From: Chloroflexota bacterium
GTDB taxonomy: Bacteria > Chloroflexota > Anaerolineae > Anaerolineales > Villigracilaceae
Assembly (NCBI GenBank): GCA_021796315.1
Contig: JAJYOH010000019.1
Span: 3,653 to 24,640, forward strand
Length of the DNA: 20,988 bases
Reading direction: 5' to 3'
Under the pieces are notes generated by a model, which saw only the letters and a program-made list of their open reading frames with translations, had not been told where the DNA came from and did no database searches. Below, piece by piece: positions 12,624 through 20,492 of the stretch (positions within the stretch are counted from its first letter, which is position 1; every line of letters starts with the position of its first letter). The translations under genes were made by a program, and so were the position numbers.

Positions 12624-13262
12624 ATGAAAACTAAACTGAGTATCATCATATTACTTGCTGTGATGTTGGCGGCATGTGCGCCGGCTGCCACTCCTGCCCC
12701 GACACCCGACACCGCGCTCATATCCACAGCCGCCGCGCAAACAGTGATAGCAAATTTCACCTTGACGGCCGCCTCATGGACTCCTACGCCTCTGCCTCCT
12801 CCGACTGAGACGCCTACATCGTTATCATTAGCCACAGCTACTACCGCGGCGGCAACTGTCATTGTTCCCACTCAGCCTGGCCTTCCCGGTGCAACTCAAG
12901 CAGCCTTGTGCGATCGATATTCCTGGGACAATGCCACGGTAGATGTGAACGTCCCTGATAACACCCAAATGACCCCCGGACAGGACTTTGTCAAAACGTG
13001 GAAGATCAAGAATGCCGGCACATGTACCTGGGGCGCAGGTTACACCATCATTTTTTCATACGGCGATAAGATGTCGGGCGTTTCGCAGCCGATCAATAGT
13101 GTGGTCGCACCGGGCCAGGAAATAGAAATTTCTGTTCAATTCAAGGCGCCAACCAAAATAGGTGAGTATGTCAGCGCGTGGACGCTGGCAAACCCCAAAG
13201 GGATTCCTTTTTTTGGCAATGACAACAAACCTCTCTATGTAAAGATCGTTGTCAAAATCTGA
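12624..13262 (+). CDS. NBR1-Ig-like domain lipoprotein overlapping queG
   Basis: The 212-residue protein has lipobox LAAC (Cys18) and then the same PTPD segment as the preceding gene (27-30). An Ala/Thr stretch ending TAAAQTVIA and a Pro/Thr linker (52-92) follow. The NBR1-type Ig-like domain (about 95-212) has FVKTWKIKNAGTCTW (122-136) and APTKIGEYVSAW. Cys96 and Cys134 are the candidate disulfide. AAGGA lies before the ATG. The stop overlaps the apparent start of queG by 14 bp, so a surface lipoprotein is transcribed and perhaps translated together with a tRNA-modification gene. The reason for this coupling is not clear. Confidence 0.9.
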   Translation: MKTKLSIIILLAVMLAACAPAATPAPTPDTALISTAAAQTVIANFTLTAASWTPTPLPPPTETPTSLSLATATTAAATVIVPTQPGLPGATQAALCDRYSWDNATVDVNVPDNTQMTPGQDFVKTWKIKNAGTCTWGAGYTIIFSYGDKMSGVSQPINSVVAPGQEIEISVQFKAPTKIGEYVSAWTLANPKGIPFFGNDNKPLYVKIVVKI

Positions 13263-14325
13263 TCAAGTGAGTGCCGCGCTAAAACAGTCCATTCAAAATG
13301 AAGCGCGCCGGTTGGGATTCATTCTGGCCGGCGTGACGACTCCAGACCCGCCCCCGCATTTGCCTATATTTGAAAATTGGCTGACGCAGGGGCGGCACGC
13401 TTCCATGAAATATTTGGCGGATGACCGTTCCCGTGCGCGCCGCGCTGACCCGCGACTCATTCTCCCTGAATGCAAATCCATCCTCGTATTGGCGCTTCCC
13501 TACCCGGACCCGAAACTGGCGGAGGCTTCCGATGAGCCTTTCCCAATCGGACACATCGCCTCCTACGCCTGGGGCGATGATTATCATCTTGTCATTCCTG
13601 AAAAAATAAAAGCGTTGATTGTATTTATTGAGCAGCAAGCGGGACATTCCATTCTCAATCGCTGGTATACCGACACCGGCCCGATTTTAGAAAGAGATTT
13701 GGCGCAACGCGCAGGCCTGGGTTGGGTCGGCAAAAACACCTTACTCATCAATCCAAAGCTCGGCTCTTATTTTCTTCTTGCCGAAATATTTCTAGATATT
13801 GAACTTGAACCCGATGCCCCTTTTACAACCGATCACTGCGGAACTTGTACGCGCTGCCTCGATGCCTGTCCGACCCAATGTATTCTTCCTGACAGGACCA
13901 TAGATGCGCGGCGTTGTATTTCCTACCTGACCATCGAATTAAAAGAAGATATTTCATCCGAACTTCGACCCATGCTTGGCAACTGGATTTTCGGGTGTGA
14001 TGTATGCCAGATGGCCTGTCCATGGAATCGATTTGCGTCACCTGAAAATGTATCTGAATTAAAACCGCGTGCAGACGTGCCGCATCCCAACCTTATCCGT
14101 GAACTGGAACTCATGCCCGGGGATTTCAACTCTAAATTCAAAAATAGTCCGGTCAAGCGCGCCAGGCGGCGCGGCTATTTGCGAAACGTGGCCGTGGCCC
14201 TTGGAAATTCAAATGACACAAATGCTTTGCCCGCCTTGAAAAATGCGCTTGACGACTCGGAACCGATGATACGTGATCATGTCGCTTGGGCAATTCAAAA
14301 GATCGAAGAGAAAAAATATAGATGA
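13249..14325 (+). CDS. queG: Epoxyqueuosine reductase
   Basis: Catalyses the last step of queuosine synthesis in tRNA, the reduction of epoxyqueuosine, using cobalamin and two 4Fe-4S clusters in the cytoplasm. From the TTG start it has 358 residues, the usual size. The N-terminal cobalamin-binding region contains the family block DTGPILERDLAQRAGLGWVG (142-161), in which Asp142 matches the conserved catalytic acid. The first ferredoxin motif is CGTCTRCLDACP (Cys197, 200, 203, 207). The second set is Cys223 with CDVCQMACP (Cys250, 253, 257). The C-terminus (about 310-355) looks like a HEAT-type repeat. There is no ATG. TTG at 13249 or GTG at 13267 are the options, neither has a clear ribosome binding site, and translational coupling with the upstream gene is likely. 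The stop overlaps the rdgB start as ATGA. Confidence 0.93.
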   Translation: MSKSDQVSAALKQSIQNEARRLGFILAGVTTPDPPPHLPIFENWLTQGRHASMKYLADDRSRARRADPRLILPECKSILVLALPYPDPKLAEASDEPFPIGHIASYAWGDDYHLVIPEKIKALIVFIEQQAGHSILNRWYTDTGPILERDLAQRAGLGWVGKNTLLINPKLGSYFLLAEIFLDIELEPDAPFTTDHCGTCTRCLDACPTQCILPDRTIDARRCISYLTIELKEDISSELRPMLGNWIFGCDVCQMACPWNRFASPENVSELKPRADVPHPNLIRELELMPGDFNSKFKNSPVKRARRRGYLRNVAVALGNSNDTNALPALKNALDDSEPMIRDHVAWAIQKIEEKKYR

Positions 14326-14918
14326 AGAAATTATTGATTGCGACAAACAATAAAGGCAAGCTGGAAGAGATTCGGGACCTGCTTACAGACATCAATGTTG
14401 AGTTGGTCACGCCTGCCGACATTAAGTTGAAACTCGAAGTCATTGAAGATGGAAAGACTTATGCCGAAAACGCAGTGAAAAAAGCGGTCGCCTTTGCGCG
14501 TGCAAGTAGATTGATCTCTCTTGCCGATGACTCCGGCCTCGAAGTTGACGCGCTGGATGGCGCACCCGGTTTATATTCGGCGCGTTATTTGGCAAAACCC
14601 GAAGCTACAGATGCAGATCGGCGCGCATATCTTCTGCAAAATTTGCAAAGCAAACCGCGCCCGTGGACGGCGCATTTTCATGCAACCATCGCAATTGCCG
14701 GGCCAGATAACCCTGCCCAATTTGCGGAGGGGCAGTGCTATGGCAAGATCATTCCCGAAGAACGCGGCACAGGCGGCTTTGGTTACGATCCGATCTTCCT
14801 TTTTTCTGAATTGGGCCGAACCATGGCCGAGCTGAACATGGATGAAAAAAATCGCCTGAGCCACCGGGCGCGGGCGATCATCAATGCAAAACCGATCTTG
14901 AAAAAGATCTTTGCCTGA
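14322..14918 (+). CDS. rdgB: XTP/dITP diphosphatase (HAM1/RdgB family)
   Basis: Hydrolyses non-canonical purine nucleoside triphosphates (XTP, dITP, ITP) to monophosphates in the cytoplasm, keeping them out of DNA and RNA. The 198 residues match the family length. Motifs are ATNNKGKLEE (7-16) for phosphate binding, LADDSGLEVDALDGAPGLYS (67-86) with the catalytic Asp69/Asp70, GTGGFGYDPIF (149-159) for base recognition, and LSHRA (179-183). The ATG overlaps the queG stop in an ATGA, so translation is probably coupled. The gene ends 8 bp from the converging hydrolase gene. No strong terminator is visible between them. Confidence 0.95.
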   Translation: MKKLLIATNNKGKLEEIRDLLTDINVELVTPADIKLKLEVIEDGKTYAENAVKKAVAFARASRLISLADDSGLEVDALDGAPGLYSARYLAKPEATDADRRAYLLQNLQSKPRPWTAHFHATIAIAGPDNPAQFAEGQCYGKIIPEERGTGGFGYDPIFLFSELGRTMAELNMDEKNRLSHRARAIINAKPILKKIFA

Positions 14919-14926
14919 ACAACGTA

Positions 14927-15703
14927 TCACTGCCCGGCTTGATACGGAATTGTATTTAGAAAATCAGCCAGCAGCATTGCAACCATTTCAGGCTGCTCAA
15001 GCATTACCATGTGCCCAGCGTTGGCAACAATTTCCATTCGAGCGTTCGGAATGTCATCTCGTAATAATTCGGAATATTTTTGGGGAGTCATCTTATCGTC
15101 TGCGCCGCAAACTATCAGCGTGGACGCGGAAATCTTCGAGAGTTGATCCGTTACATTAAACGCGTCGCACGCCAAAAAGTCCCCGTAAAGAACCGTGGGC
15201 CGTGTCTCAGATAATTTCTGTTCACCCTGTTCCTTCAGACGAACGTTGACATGTTCTGAATACGAAAAATCACTGACCATGTGAACCGCGTCCATAAAGG
15301 TGGATGGATCGGATGCGTTCTGCAAGATAACCGGCGACACGCGCAGCTTTGAGCCGCTTCCCACCAGTCCCAAAGCGGACACCTGCTTCGGCGAGCGCAG
15401 CGCAGCTGTCAGCGCGATGGCGCTGCCCATTGAATGTCCGATCAACACGGCTGTATTCAATCTGACGGTTTTCATAAAATCGAGAATGTGCCCGGCATAA
15501 TCATCGATTGTCTGGTGTCCCACACCTCCAGATTTACCGTGCCCCGGAAGGTCGACCGCGAAGATGCGTTGATTCGGCAGCCGGCGGATTTGCGGCGGCC
15601 AATGTAAATGTGTACCACCTGCACCGTGGATCAAGATCACGGGCGGGCGTAAAAAATTATCGGCCTCATGGGCGAAATAATATAAACCGGCGGCGGTAGG
15701 CAT
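14927..15703 (-). CDS. Alpha/beta hydrolase
   Basis: The 258-residue protein has the alpha/beta-hydrolase fold marks: oxyanion loop HGAGG (26-30), DLPGHGKS (51-58), nucleophile elbow GHSMG with Ser91, acid Asp203 in GADDKMTP, and His231 in NAGHM. There is no signal peptide, so it should be cytoplasmic. The family covers esterases, C-C hydrolases and many others, and the substrate cannot be told from the sequence. The start lies 9 bp after the stop of the histidine kinase gene and has no clear ribosome binding site, which suggests coupled translation from the kinase messenger. Confidence 0.9.
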   Translation of the reverse strand: MPTAAGLYYFAHEADNFLRPPVILIHGAGGTHLHWPPQIRRLPNQRIFAVDLPGHGKSGGVGHQTIDDYAGHILDFMKTVRLNTAVLIGHSMGSAIALTAALRSPKQVSALGLVGSGSKLRVSPVILQNASDPSTFMDAVHMVSDFSYSEHVNVRLKEQGEQKLSETRPTVLYGDFLACDAFNVTDQLSKISASTLIVCGADDKMTPQKYSELLRDDIPNARMEIVANAGHMVMLEQPEMVAMLLADFLNTIPYQAGQ

Positions 15704-15712
15704 AAGTGGATT

Positions 15713-17464
15713 TTAGCGCGATTTGGGGTGATGCAAGCGATCGGCTGCTTCATCAGTCAATGGAATATAGACCGAGACGTTCGTTCCCTTGCCGGGCATT
15801 GATTGCAGATTGAGCAGACCATTGACCAGTTCGGTACGTTCGCGCAGATTGACCATGCCGAGACTGGAGCGTTTATCGTAGGCCTTGTTGATTGCCTCTG
15901 TATCAAATCCCACGCCATCGTCCTGGACCTCCAGCAAGGCCATTCCCTGTTGGAATGGGTGCAGACGCACCCAGATATTCGGCGCGCTGGCGTGTTTGCG
16001 GGCGTTGTTGACGGCCTCTTCGATGATATAAAAAATAACGCCCTGCTTGCCCATTTCCATTTGACCGGCCAGGTTGTCATCCACTTCGACAATTACGTTT
16101 TGGTTGTACGTCTCGCGCATTTTATCGGCCATGGAATTCAACGCGGCGCTCAATCCTTGTGATTCAAGAATGAGCGGGCGCAGCGTAAAGAGCATGTGGC
16201 GGATTTCTTTGGTGGTGCGGTGTGCCAGTTCTTCGATCTTGGATAATTCCTCCACTGCCATCTTCGTATCTTTTTCCATCATGCGGCGCGCAATGTTGAT
16301 GCGCATGGCCATGGCTGCCACGGATTGCGTCGGGCCATCGTGCAGATCACGCGCCAGTTTCTTGCGCGCCTCTTCGTGAACTTCGATCATGCGCTCTTTC
16401 TCTTCCACCAAATCCTGATACAGGCGCGCGTTTTGGATGGCGACCACAGCTTGCCGTCCGATGATATCCAGCAAATCCTGGCGGTCAGGGGAGAAATAAT
16501 TGGGGTCTGGATGAGCGAAGACCATCGCGCCGTAAACGTTGAATCCGCTTCGCAACGGGAAGCAATATCCCGATGTGCAGTTGCGGAATGCAATGACGCG
16601 TCCCAGTTCGGGATCGTAACCAATGTCTTTTGAAAAGGTTGGCTCGCCTTCATCAAAAACCTTTTTGAGAAGGCCCTCATTGCCTTGAAAGGTTACACGC
16701 GAATCTGCGCTGGTAAACCGCCGGGCCGAGCCGACTGTCAATTGTCCGCCATGGAACAACAGCACGGCGCTCACTAGCGGATCGCTGGTCGAGGCTTCAG
16801 GATCGGGATCAGGGTTGAGGGCTGAATATCCCAGGTCGAGGGCTGAATCGAGCACACGCTTGTAAGAGAGAGTCGTTGTCAGTGCAGACGTCAATTCATA
16901 AATGGCGCGCAGGCGTTCGCCTTGAATGTGTCGTTTTTTCTCTTCTGCATCCAGCCATTTTTGGCGGGAGATGCGCAGGCGCGTCATCGTTTGTTTGCCG
17001 AGAAATCCAAAGAGCAGCCCCACAACTGCATAGATGCCGCTCCATTCGATTGCAAGCAGCATGTTGGCCCGCGCCAAAAACAGGGCATATATAATTACCA
17101 ATGCAGCCGATAAAACTGCCGTCAGCAATCCGCCGAATAATTCAAAATAAACAACGCCGGAGAAAATAGGCAGCAGCCCGGTCCAGGCGGCGGGGCCGGC
17201 CAAACCGCCCTGCACCCAGAAGAAGACCCCGCTCAATAAGAAGTCCACTGCAATGCTGACATAGCGGTGAAAAGTCAAACGGATGTTCAAGCTCGCCAGA
17301 ACTGTCATCCCCATGTTCCATAGAATCATCACGACAATCGGCCAGAACAGCGCCAGCGTCAATCCCCTGCCCAACGCCAGCGAAACTACAAACCCGATCA
17401 TGACGGTCCAACGCAGGGAGATCGCGAACCAGTCCGCGACATAAGGAGTTTCGTAAGTCCGCAT
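15713..17464 (-). CDS. Membrane sensor histidine kinase with GAF domain (NarL-type partner expected)
   Basis: The 583-residue protein has about five or six hydrophobic segments in residues 15-155, a short coil, then a GAF-like domain (about 185-350). It has a HisKA_3 dimerisation domain with the phospho-acceptor His375 in ARDLHDGPTQS, and a HATPase_c domain with EEAVNNARKH (482-491), DDGVGF (515-520) and SSLGMVNLRERTE (533-545). HisKA_3 kinases normally act on LuxR/NarL-type response regulators, and none is encoded in this window. Cys296 and Cys301 in the GAF domain are noted, without a known role. The promoter at 17473-17501 would start transcription about 2 nt before the ATG, so the messenger may be leaderless. 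The signal sensed is unknown. Confidence 0.95.
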   Translation of the reverse strand: MRTYETPYVADWFAISLRWTVMIGFVVSLALGRGLTLALFWPIVVMILWNMGMTVLASLNIRLTFHRYVSIAVDFLLSGVFFWVQGGLAGPAAWTGLLPIFSGVVYFELFGGLLTAVLSAALVIIYALFLARANMLLAIEWSGIYAVVGLLFGFLGKQTMTRLRISRQKWLDAEEKKRHIQGERLRAIYELTSALTTTLSYKRVLDSALDLGYSALNPDPDPEASTSDPLVSAVLLFHGGQLTVGSARRFTSADSRVTFQGNEGLLKKVFDEGEPTFSKDIGYDPELGRVIAFRNCTSGYCFPLRSGFNVYGAMVFAHPDPNYFSPDRQDLLDIIGRQAVVAIQNARLYQDLVEEKERMIEVHEEARKKLARDLHDGPTQSVAAMAMRINIARRMMEKDTKMAVEELSKIEELAHRTTKEIRHMLFTLRPLILESQGLSAALNSMADKMRETYNQNVIVEVDDNLAGQMEMGKQGVIFYIIEEAVNNARKHASAPNIWVRLHPFQQGMALLEVQDDGVGFDTEAINKAYDKRSSLGMVNLRERTELVNGLLNLQSMPGKGTNVSVYIPLTDEAADRLHHPKSR

Positions 17465-17472
17465 AAGGCTAT

Positions 17473-17501
17473 ATCATAACGAAAGAATGTGTTCGCGGCA
17501 A
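17473..17501 (-). promoter_or_regulatory. Promoter of the histidine kinase gene, apparently leaderless
   Basis: On the minus strand TTGCCG (17501-17496) and TATGAT (17478-17473) are separated by exactly 17 bp. The start point 7 nt beyond the -10 box falls near 17466, and the kinase ATG is at 17464. No ribosome binding site is present. An inverted repeat GTTCG/CGAAC (17491-17495 and 17503-17507) covers the -35 box and could be an operator. Confidence 0.55.
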
Positions 17502-17581
17502 CACGAACGCATTACAAGTCGATTACACCTTTGTTAAGATGCCAGTCTGCATTGCCCATTTGCAGGAGAAAATGCCCTAAA

Positions 17582-19027
17582 TCATTCAACGGGTTTTGAT
17601 GATCGTATTGCAAAGGTCGACATTCCAACCAAAATGCCGATGTTGACCCATAAGTTTGGCGTGGCGAAAGAATCCTGTGTCATGTTGTAAAAGATGAGCG
17701 CGATCCATGTGAAAACGGATGCAACTCCCAGATAACGCCAGATGACGGCTTTCTGTTTTAAAACCGCGATGGCGTCACCTAAAATGGAAAACTGGAAGGC
17801 AAGATAAAGGAAGAATCCGATCAGGCCTGTTTCAGCCAGCAAACGCACATAAAGATTTTTGGGATTTGGGTAAAGGTTGCTGGTGGGACTCAATTGATTG
17901 GCGATCTCCGGCACAAACGTCAGCGCCCAATCGGGAAGATTGTTGTAAATGTAGAATCCGCTTGCGCCCAAACCAACACCGGTCAGAGGGTGATCGTTGT
18001 ACGCGCCCATCGCGCCCCAGATGTATGCGCCGCGCGCGCCCGCATAATTTTGGATGAGGAAATCCTGTATGCTGGTTGCGTTGGATGTCCACAAACTGGA
18101 AATAATATTTTTTCGCGCCAGGAAAATTCCCGCGCCGGTCATTGCGATCACAACCAAAACGATCACGCCCACGCGCCAAAGCCACGCGCCGCCGCGTCGA
18201 AAGCCGGATGTGAACCAAGTCCAGGTGGCGCGGATCTGTTCACGGCCAACGAAGAGAAAGGTTAACACGACGGTGGCGGCGACGGTCAGCAGTCCGCCGC
18301 GCGAAAAAGTTGCCAGCAGAAGAAGCGCGGAACAAGCCAGCAGAATCAACTCCAGCCATTTGAAACGCGTCACCCGCTCGCGGGTCAGGAGCGAAGCGAA
18401 AAGCCACGGCAGATAAATCGTTGAAATTTGTCCGGCCAGCCAGGCAGGTTCGTAAGCCATCCCATTGATCCGGTTGGTCTTGATCAACTCGCGCATCGAG
18501 AAGGCGCGCTGCCATTGCGTCACCAAAGATTTCGGGAGAACATGTAAATAAAATGTCGCGCCTTGAACGCCGCTCCAAAGCACGTCGAGAATAAAACCGG
18601 CCAGCATCCACTTGATCGTAAATCGCAAATCGTCTTCGTTTCGATTCATCCAAATCGCGGAGATAAAAAAGACGAGGCCGATGATGACGGTTGCCCAGGC
18701 GCGGACTTCGCGCCCAACAATGCCCTGCCCGCGCATGATCACCGGGTCAAGCAGGACCCCGATCAGGCTGGCCGCCAAAGCGGTGAGGATAAACGCTGTG
18801 AGCGGAGTCAGCGCCCCCGCGCGCGGAAAAGTTGTTTTACCGCGAATCAATTGAATGAGTAAAACCGGCGCGAGCAAAGCCAGCGGAAAAAATGCAAGCG
18901 GTCGTTCGTAAGTTGTTTCGCCAACGGGAAAATATCGAAAGCTGGTGACGGGCAATGTCAACAATGCCGCGGCCCACAGCCAGCGCGAAACTTTATCGAG
19001 ACTCAAAGTTAAAGAAGTTGGTTTCAT
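17582..19027 (-). CDS. O-antigen-ligase-like polymerase/ligase, polytopic membrane protein
   Basis: The 481-residue protein is hydrophobic throughout, with about ten or more membrane segments. It has the hallmarks of the Wzy_C/O-antigen ligase family: a FSRGG motif (241-245), a large outside loop, then HPLTGVGLGASGF (346-358) and NLYVRLLAETGLIGFFLY (391-408) before the last helices. Such proteins polymerise or ligate undecaprenyl-linked glycans at the outer face of the membrane. In a cell without typical LPS it would act in exopolysaccharide or glycoprotein assembly, though this is inferred. The start overlaps the stop of the Wzz-like gene by 4 bp (ATGA), so the two are coupled. It ends the operon seen here. 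Confidence 0.88.
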   Translation of the reverse strand: MKPTSLTLSLDKVSRWLWAAALLTLPVTSFRYFPVGETTYERPLAFFPLALLAPVLLIQLIRGKTTFPRAGALTPLTAFILTALAASLIGVLLDPVIMRGQGIVGREVRAWATVIIGLVFFISAIWMNRNEDDLRFTIKWMLAGFILDVLWSGVQGATFYLHVLPKSLVTQWQRAFSMRELIKTNRINGMAYEPAWLAGQISTIYLPWLFASLLTRERVTRFKWLELILLACSALLLLATFSRGGLLTVAATVVLTFLFVGREQIRATWTWFTSGFRRGGAWLWRVGVIVLVVIAMTGAGIFLARKNIISSLWTSNATSIQDFLIQNYAGARGAYIWGAMGAYNDHPLTGVGLGASGFYIYNNLPDWALTFVPEIANQLSPTSNLYPNPKNLYVRLLAETGLIGFFLYLAFQFSILGDAIAVLKQKAVIWRYLGVASVFTWIALIFYNMTQDSFATPNLWVNIGILVGMSTFAIRSSKPVE

Positions 19028-19644
19028 TTCCCGGTTTTGAAAAATAAAATACCAAATGCGCTGACAACTAAAAAGCCCAACGCGCCGACCAATAAATAAA
19101 CGCTCAAGCTGACGCGGCGGTGGGCGCTAAGATTCTGAGTCTGCGTGGCTGAGGCGGTAATATATTTTTCGATTCCACTTGAAGGATTCACAACTTGAGC
19201 TTGAACATTATCTGCGAAAGCCTGCGCCCAGGCTGAAGCCAACGCGGCGGCTTTGCTTGAATCTTTATCGTCGGCGAAGAAATGCCAGCCGCCATTGCCG
19301 GGTTGATCCAGTTGCAATTTTCCGGCGCGCATTTGCTGGACGGTTACGCCGTCCACTTTCGATGCGACGGAATCGAGCACGGTATCAGACATGGCGATCT
19401 CTTCCAGTTTGCGGACTTCGCGGTCGAGATAATAAAATTGTTCGCGGTCCGAGTTTTGCGGCCAGGCCTGGTCGAGATGAAAGTCCACGTTGACGGTGGC
19501 GCGCGCGCGATAGGACGGAGGATCGATATAATAAATTGCCGCGCCGATTGCCGCGCCGATCAACGCGCTGACCAGCCAGAAACGCCAGGCTTTGAGAAGA
19601 TGGATAAGATCATCGATGGAGGGGGATGAAAAAATCAATTTCAT
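19024..19644 (-). CDS. Wzz-like polysaccharide chain-length/export protein
   Basis: The 206-residue protein has one helix near the N-terminus (about 22-41), a soluble outside part, and a second helix near the C-terminus (about 183-202). This is the layout of Wzz and Gram-positive YveK/CapA-type proteins. The motif YRARATVNVDF right after the first helix fits the conserved 'Y.A...I.V' strand of that family. It is short compared with Wzz of about 330 residues, and it lacks an attached tyrosine-kinase domain. No separate kinase gene is visible here. The upstream glycosyltransferase stop is 14 bp away, and only a weak ribosome binding site (GGTGA) is seen. It probably controls chain length or export together with the downstream polymerase. 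Confidence 0.8.
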   Translation of the reverse strand: MKLIFSSPSIDDLIHLLKAWRFWLVSALIGAAIGAAIYYIDPPSYRARATVNVDFHLDQAWPQNSDREQFYYLDREVRKLEEIAMSDTVLDSVASKVDGVTVQQMRAGKLQLDQPGNGGWHFFADDKDSSKAAALASAWAQAFADNVQAQVVNPSSGIEKYITASATQTQNLSAHRRVSLSVYLLVGALGFLVVSAFGILFFKTGK

Positions 19645-19658
19645 AATTCACCAGATAA

Positions 19659-20492
19659 TTAGAACTTCAACACTTTACGTCTGCGCCAATTCCAGAACGG
19701 CGCAATCAATTTGCGGATGTAATATTTCGCCACGATGACGGAGAAAAAATTCCCGCCATTGCGGTAATGCACGCGGATCATTTCCGGCCAGCAGCGATCG
19801 TCGGCAGCAGTGGTCTTTCCGGCGGTGTGCAGGCGGAAGTTTGCCCAAGTCTGCGGGACATATTTTACCTGCGAACGAGTCGCCAGACGGATCCAAAGAT
19901 CGTAATCCATCGCAAAATAAAACGATGGGTCGAGCGGGCCGACCTCGCGCCACAAATTTCCGCGAAAGAACGAAGCTTGTTGCGGAATGTGAACATAACC
20001 TTCACGCAAAAGTTTTAAATCTGTTTGCGCGGCGTTGAATTTGCCGATCACTTTTCCATCTTCGTTGATGAAATTTGCATCGCCGTACAACAATCCGATT
20101 TCGGGATTTGGCTGCATCAGCTTGACCGCCGACCAAATTGCGTTCGGTTCGTAAGTGTCGTCTGAATTCAACCATGCGAGGATGTCGCCTTTGGCGTGAG
20201 CGAATCCCTTGTTGAGCGCGTCGGTCTGACCCTTGTCTTTTTCGCTGACCCACCAATTGATTTTATGGAATCCAGAAGCTCGCTTCTGATCAAGCGGCGA
20301 GCCGCTTGATTCCAAAGCATATTTTTTGATGATGTCCACGCTGCCATCGGTCGAGCCGCCGTCCACGATGATGTATTCGAGGCGCGGATAATTCTGCGAA
20401 AGCACGGATTGAATCGTCGCTTCGAGAAAACGCGCCTGATTGAACGATGGCGTGACGATGGAAACCAGCGGGAGATACGGTTTCACGTCCAT
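19659..20492 (-). CDS. Family 2 glycosyltransferase with an inserted palindromic repeat
   Basis: The 277-residue cytoplasmic enzyme transfers a sugar from a nucleotide donor, probably during assembly of a surface polysaccharide. The GT-A fold motifs are VSIVTPSFNQ (10-19), IIVDGGSTDGS (41-51), WVSEKDKGQTDALNKG (81-96), NSDD (109-112, metal and donor binding) and FAMDYDLWIRL (193-203). Residues 61-76 (ESSGSPLDQKRASGFH) are not expected between the DGGSTDGS and WVSE motifs. They are encoded by the palindromic element at 20267-20313, so they look like an insertion in a surface loop. The ATG at 20492 lies inside the end of the sulfotransferase gene (10-bp overlap). The exact sugar is unknown. Confidence 0.93.
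   Translation of the reverse strand: MDVKPYLPLVSIVTPSFNQARFLEATIQSVLSQNYPRLEYIIVDGGSTDGSVDIIKKYALESSGSPLDQKRASGFHKINWWVSEKDKGQTDALNKGFAHAKGDILAWLNSDDTYEPNAIWSAVKLMQPNPEIGLLYGDANFINEDGKVIGKFNAAQTDLKLLREGYVHIPQQASFFRGNLWREVGPLDPSFYFAMDYDLWIRLATRSQVKYVPQTWANFRLHTAGKTTAADDRCWPEMIRVHYRNGGNFFSVIVAKYYIRKLIAPFWNWRRRKVLKF
20267..20313. repeat. In-frame double-hairpin palindromic element in the glycosyltransferase gene
   Basis: The 47-bp element has outer arms GGAATC (20267-20272) and GATTCC (20308-20313). Inside are two hairpins: CAGAAGC/GCTTCTG (20273-20288) and ATCAAGCGGC/GCCGCTTGAT (20289-20310). The second has a perfect 10-bp stem with a 2-nt centre. It adds about 16 codons without changing the frame. 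Confidence 0.8.

Noticed and set aside
14885..14926. Terminator between rdgB and the converging hydrolase gene
   Set aside because: Only a short GATCTT/AAGATC pairing within the rdgB coding end is present, without a T-run of useful length.
17525..17580. Tiny ORF with GGAG near 17567
   Set aside because: The ATG is followed by a stop after two codons, so it cannot encode a protein of any use.
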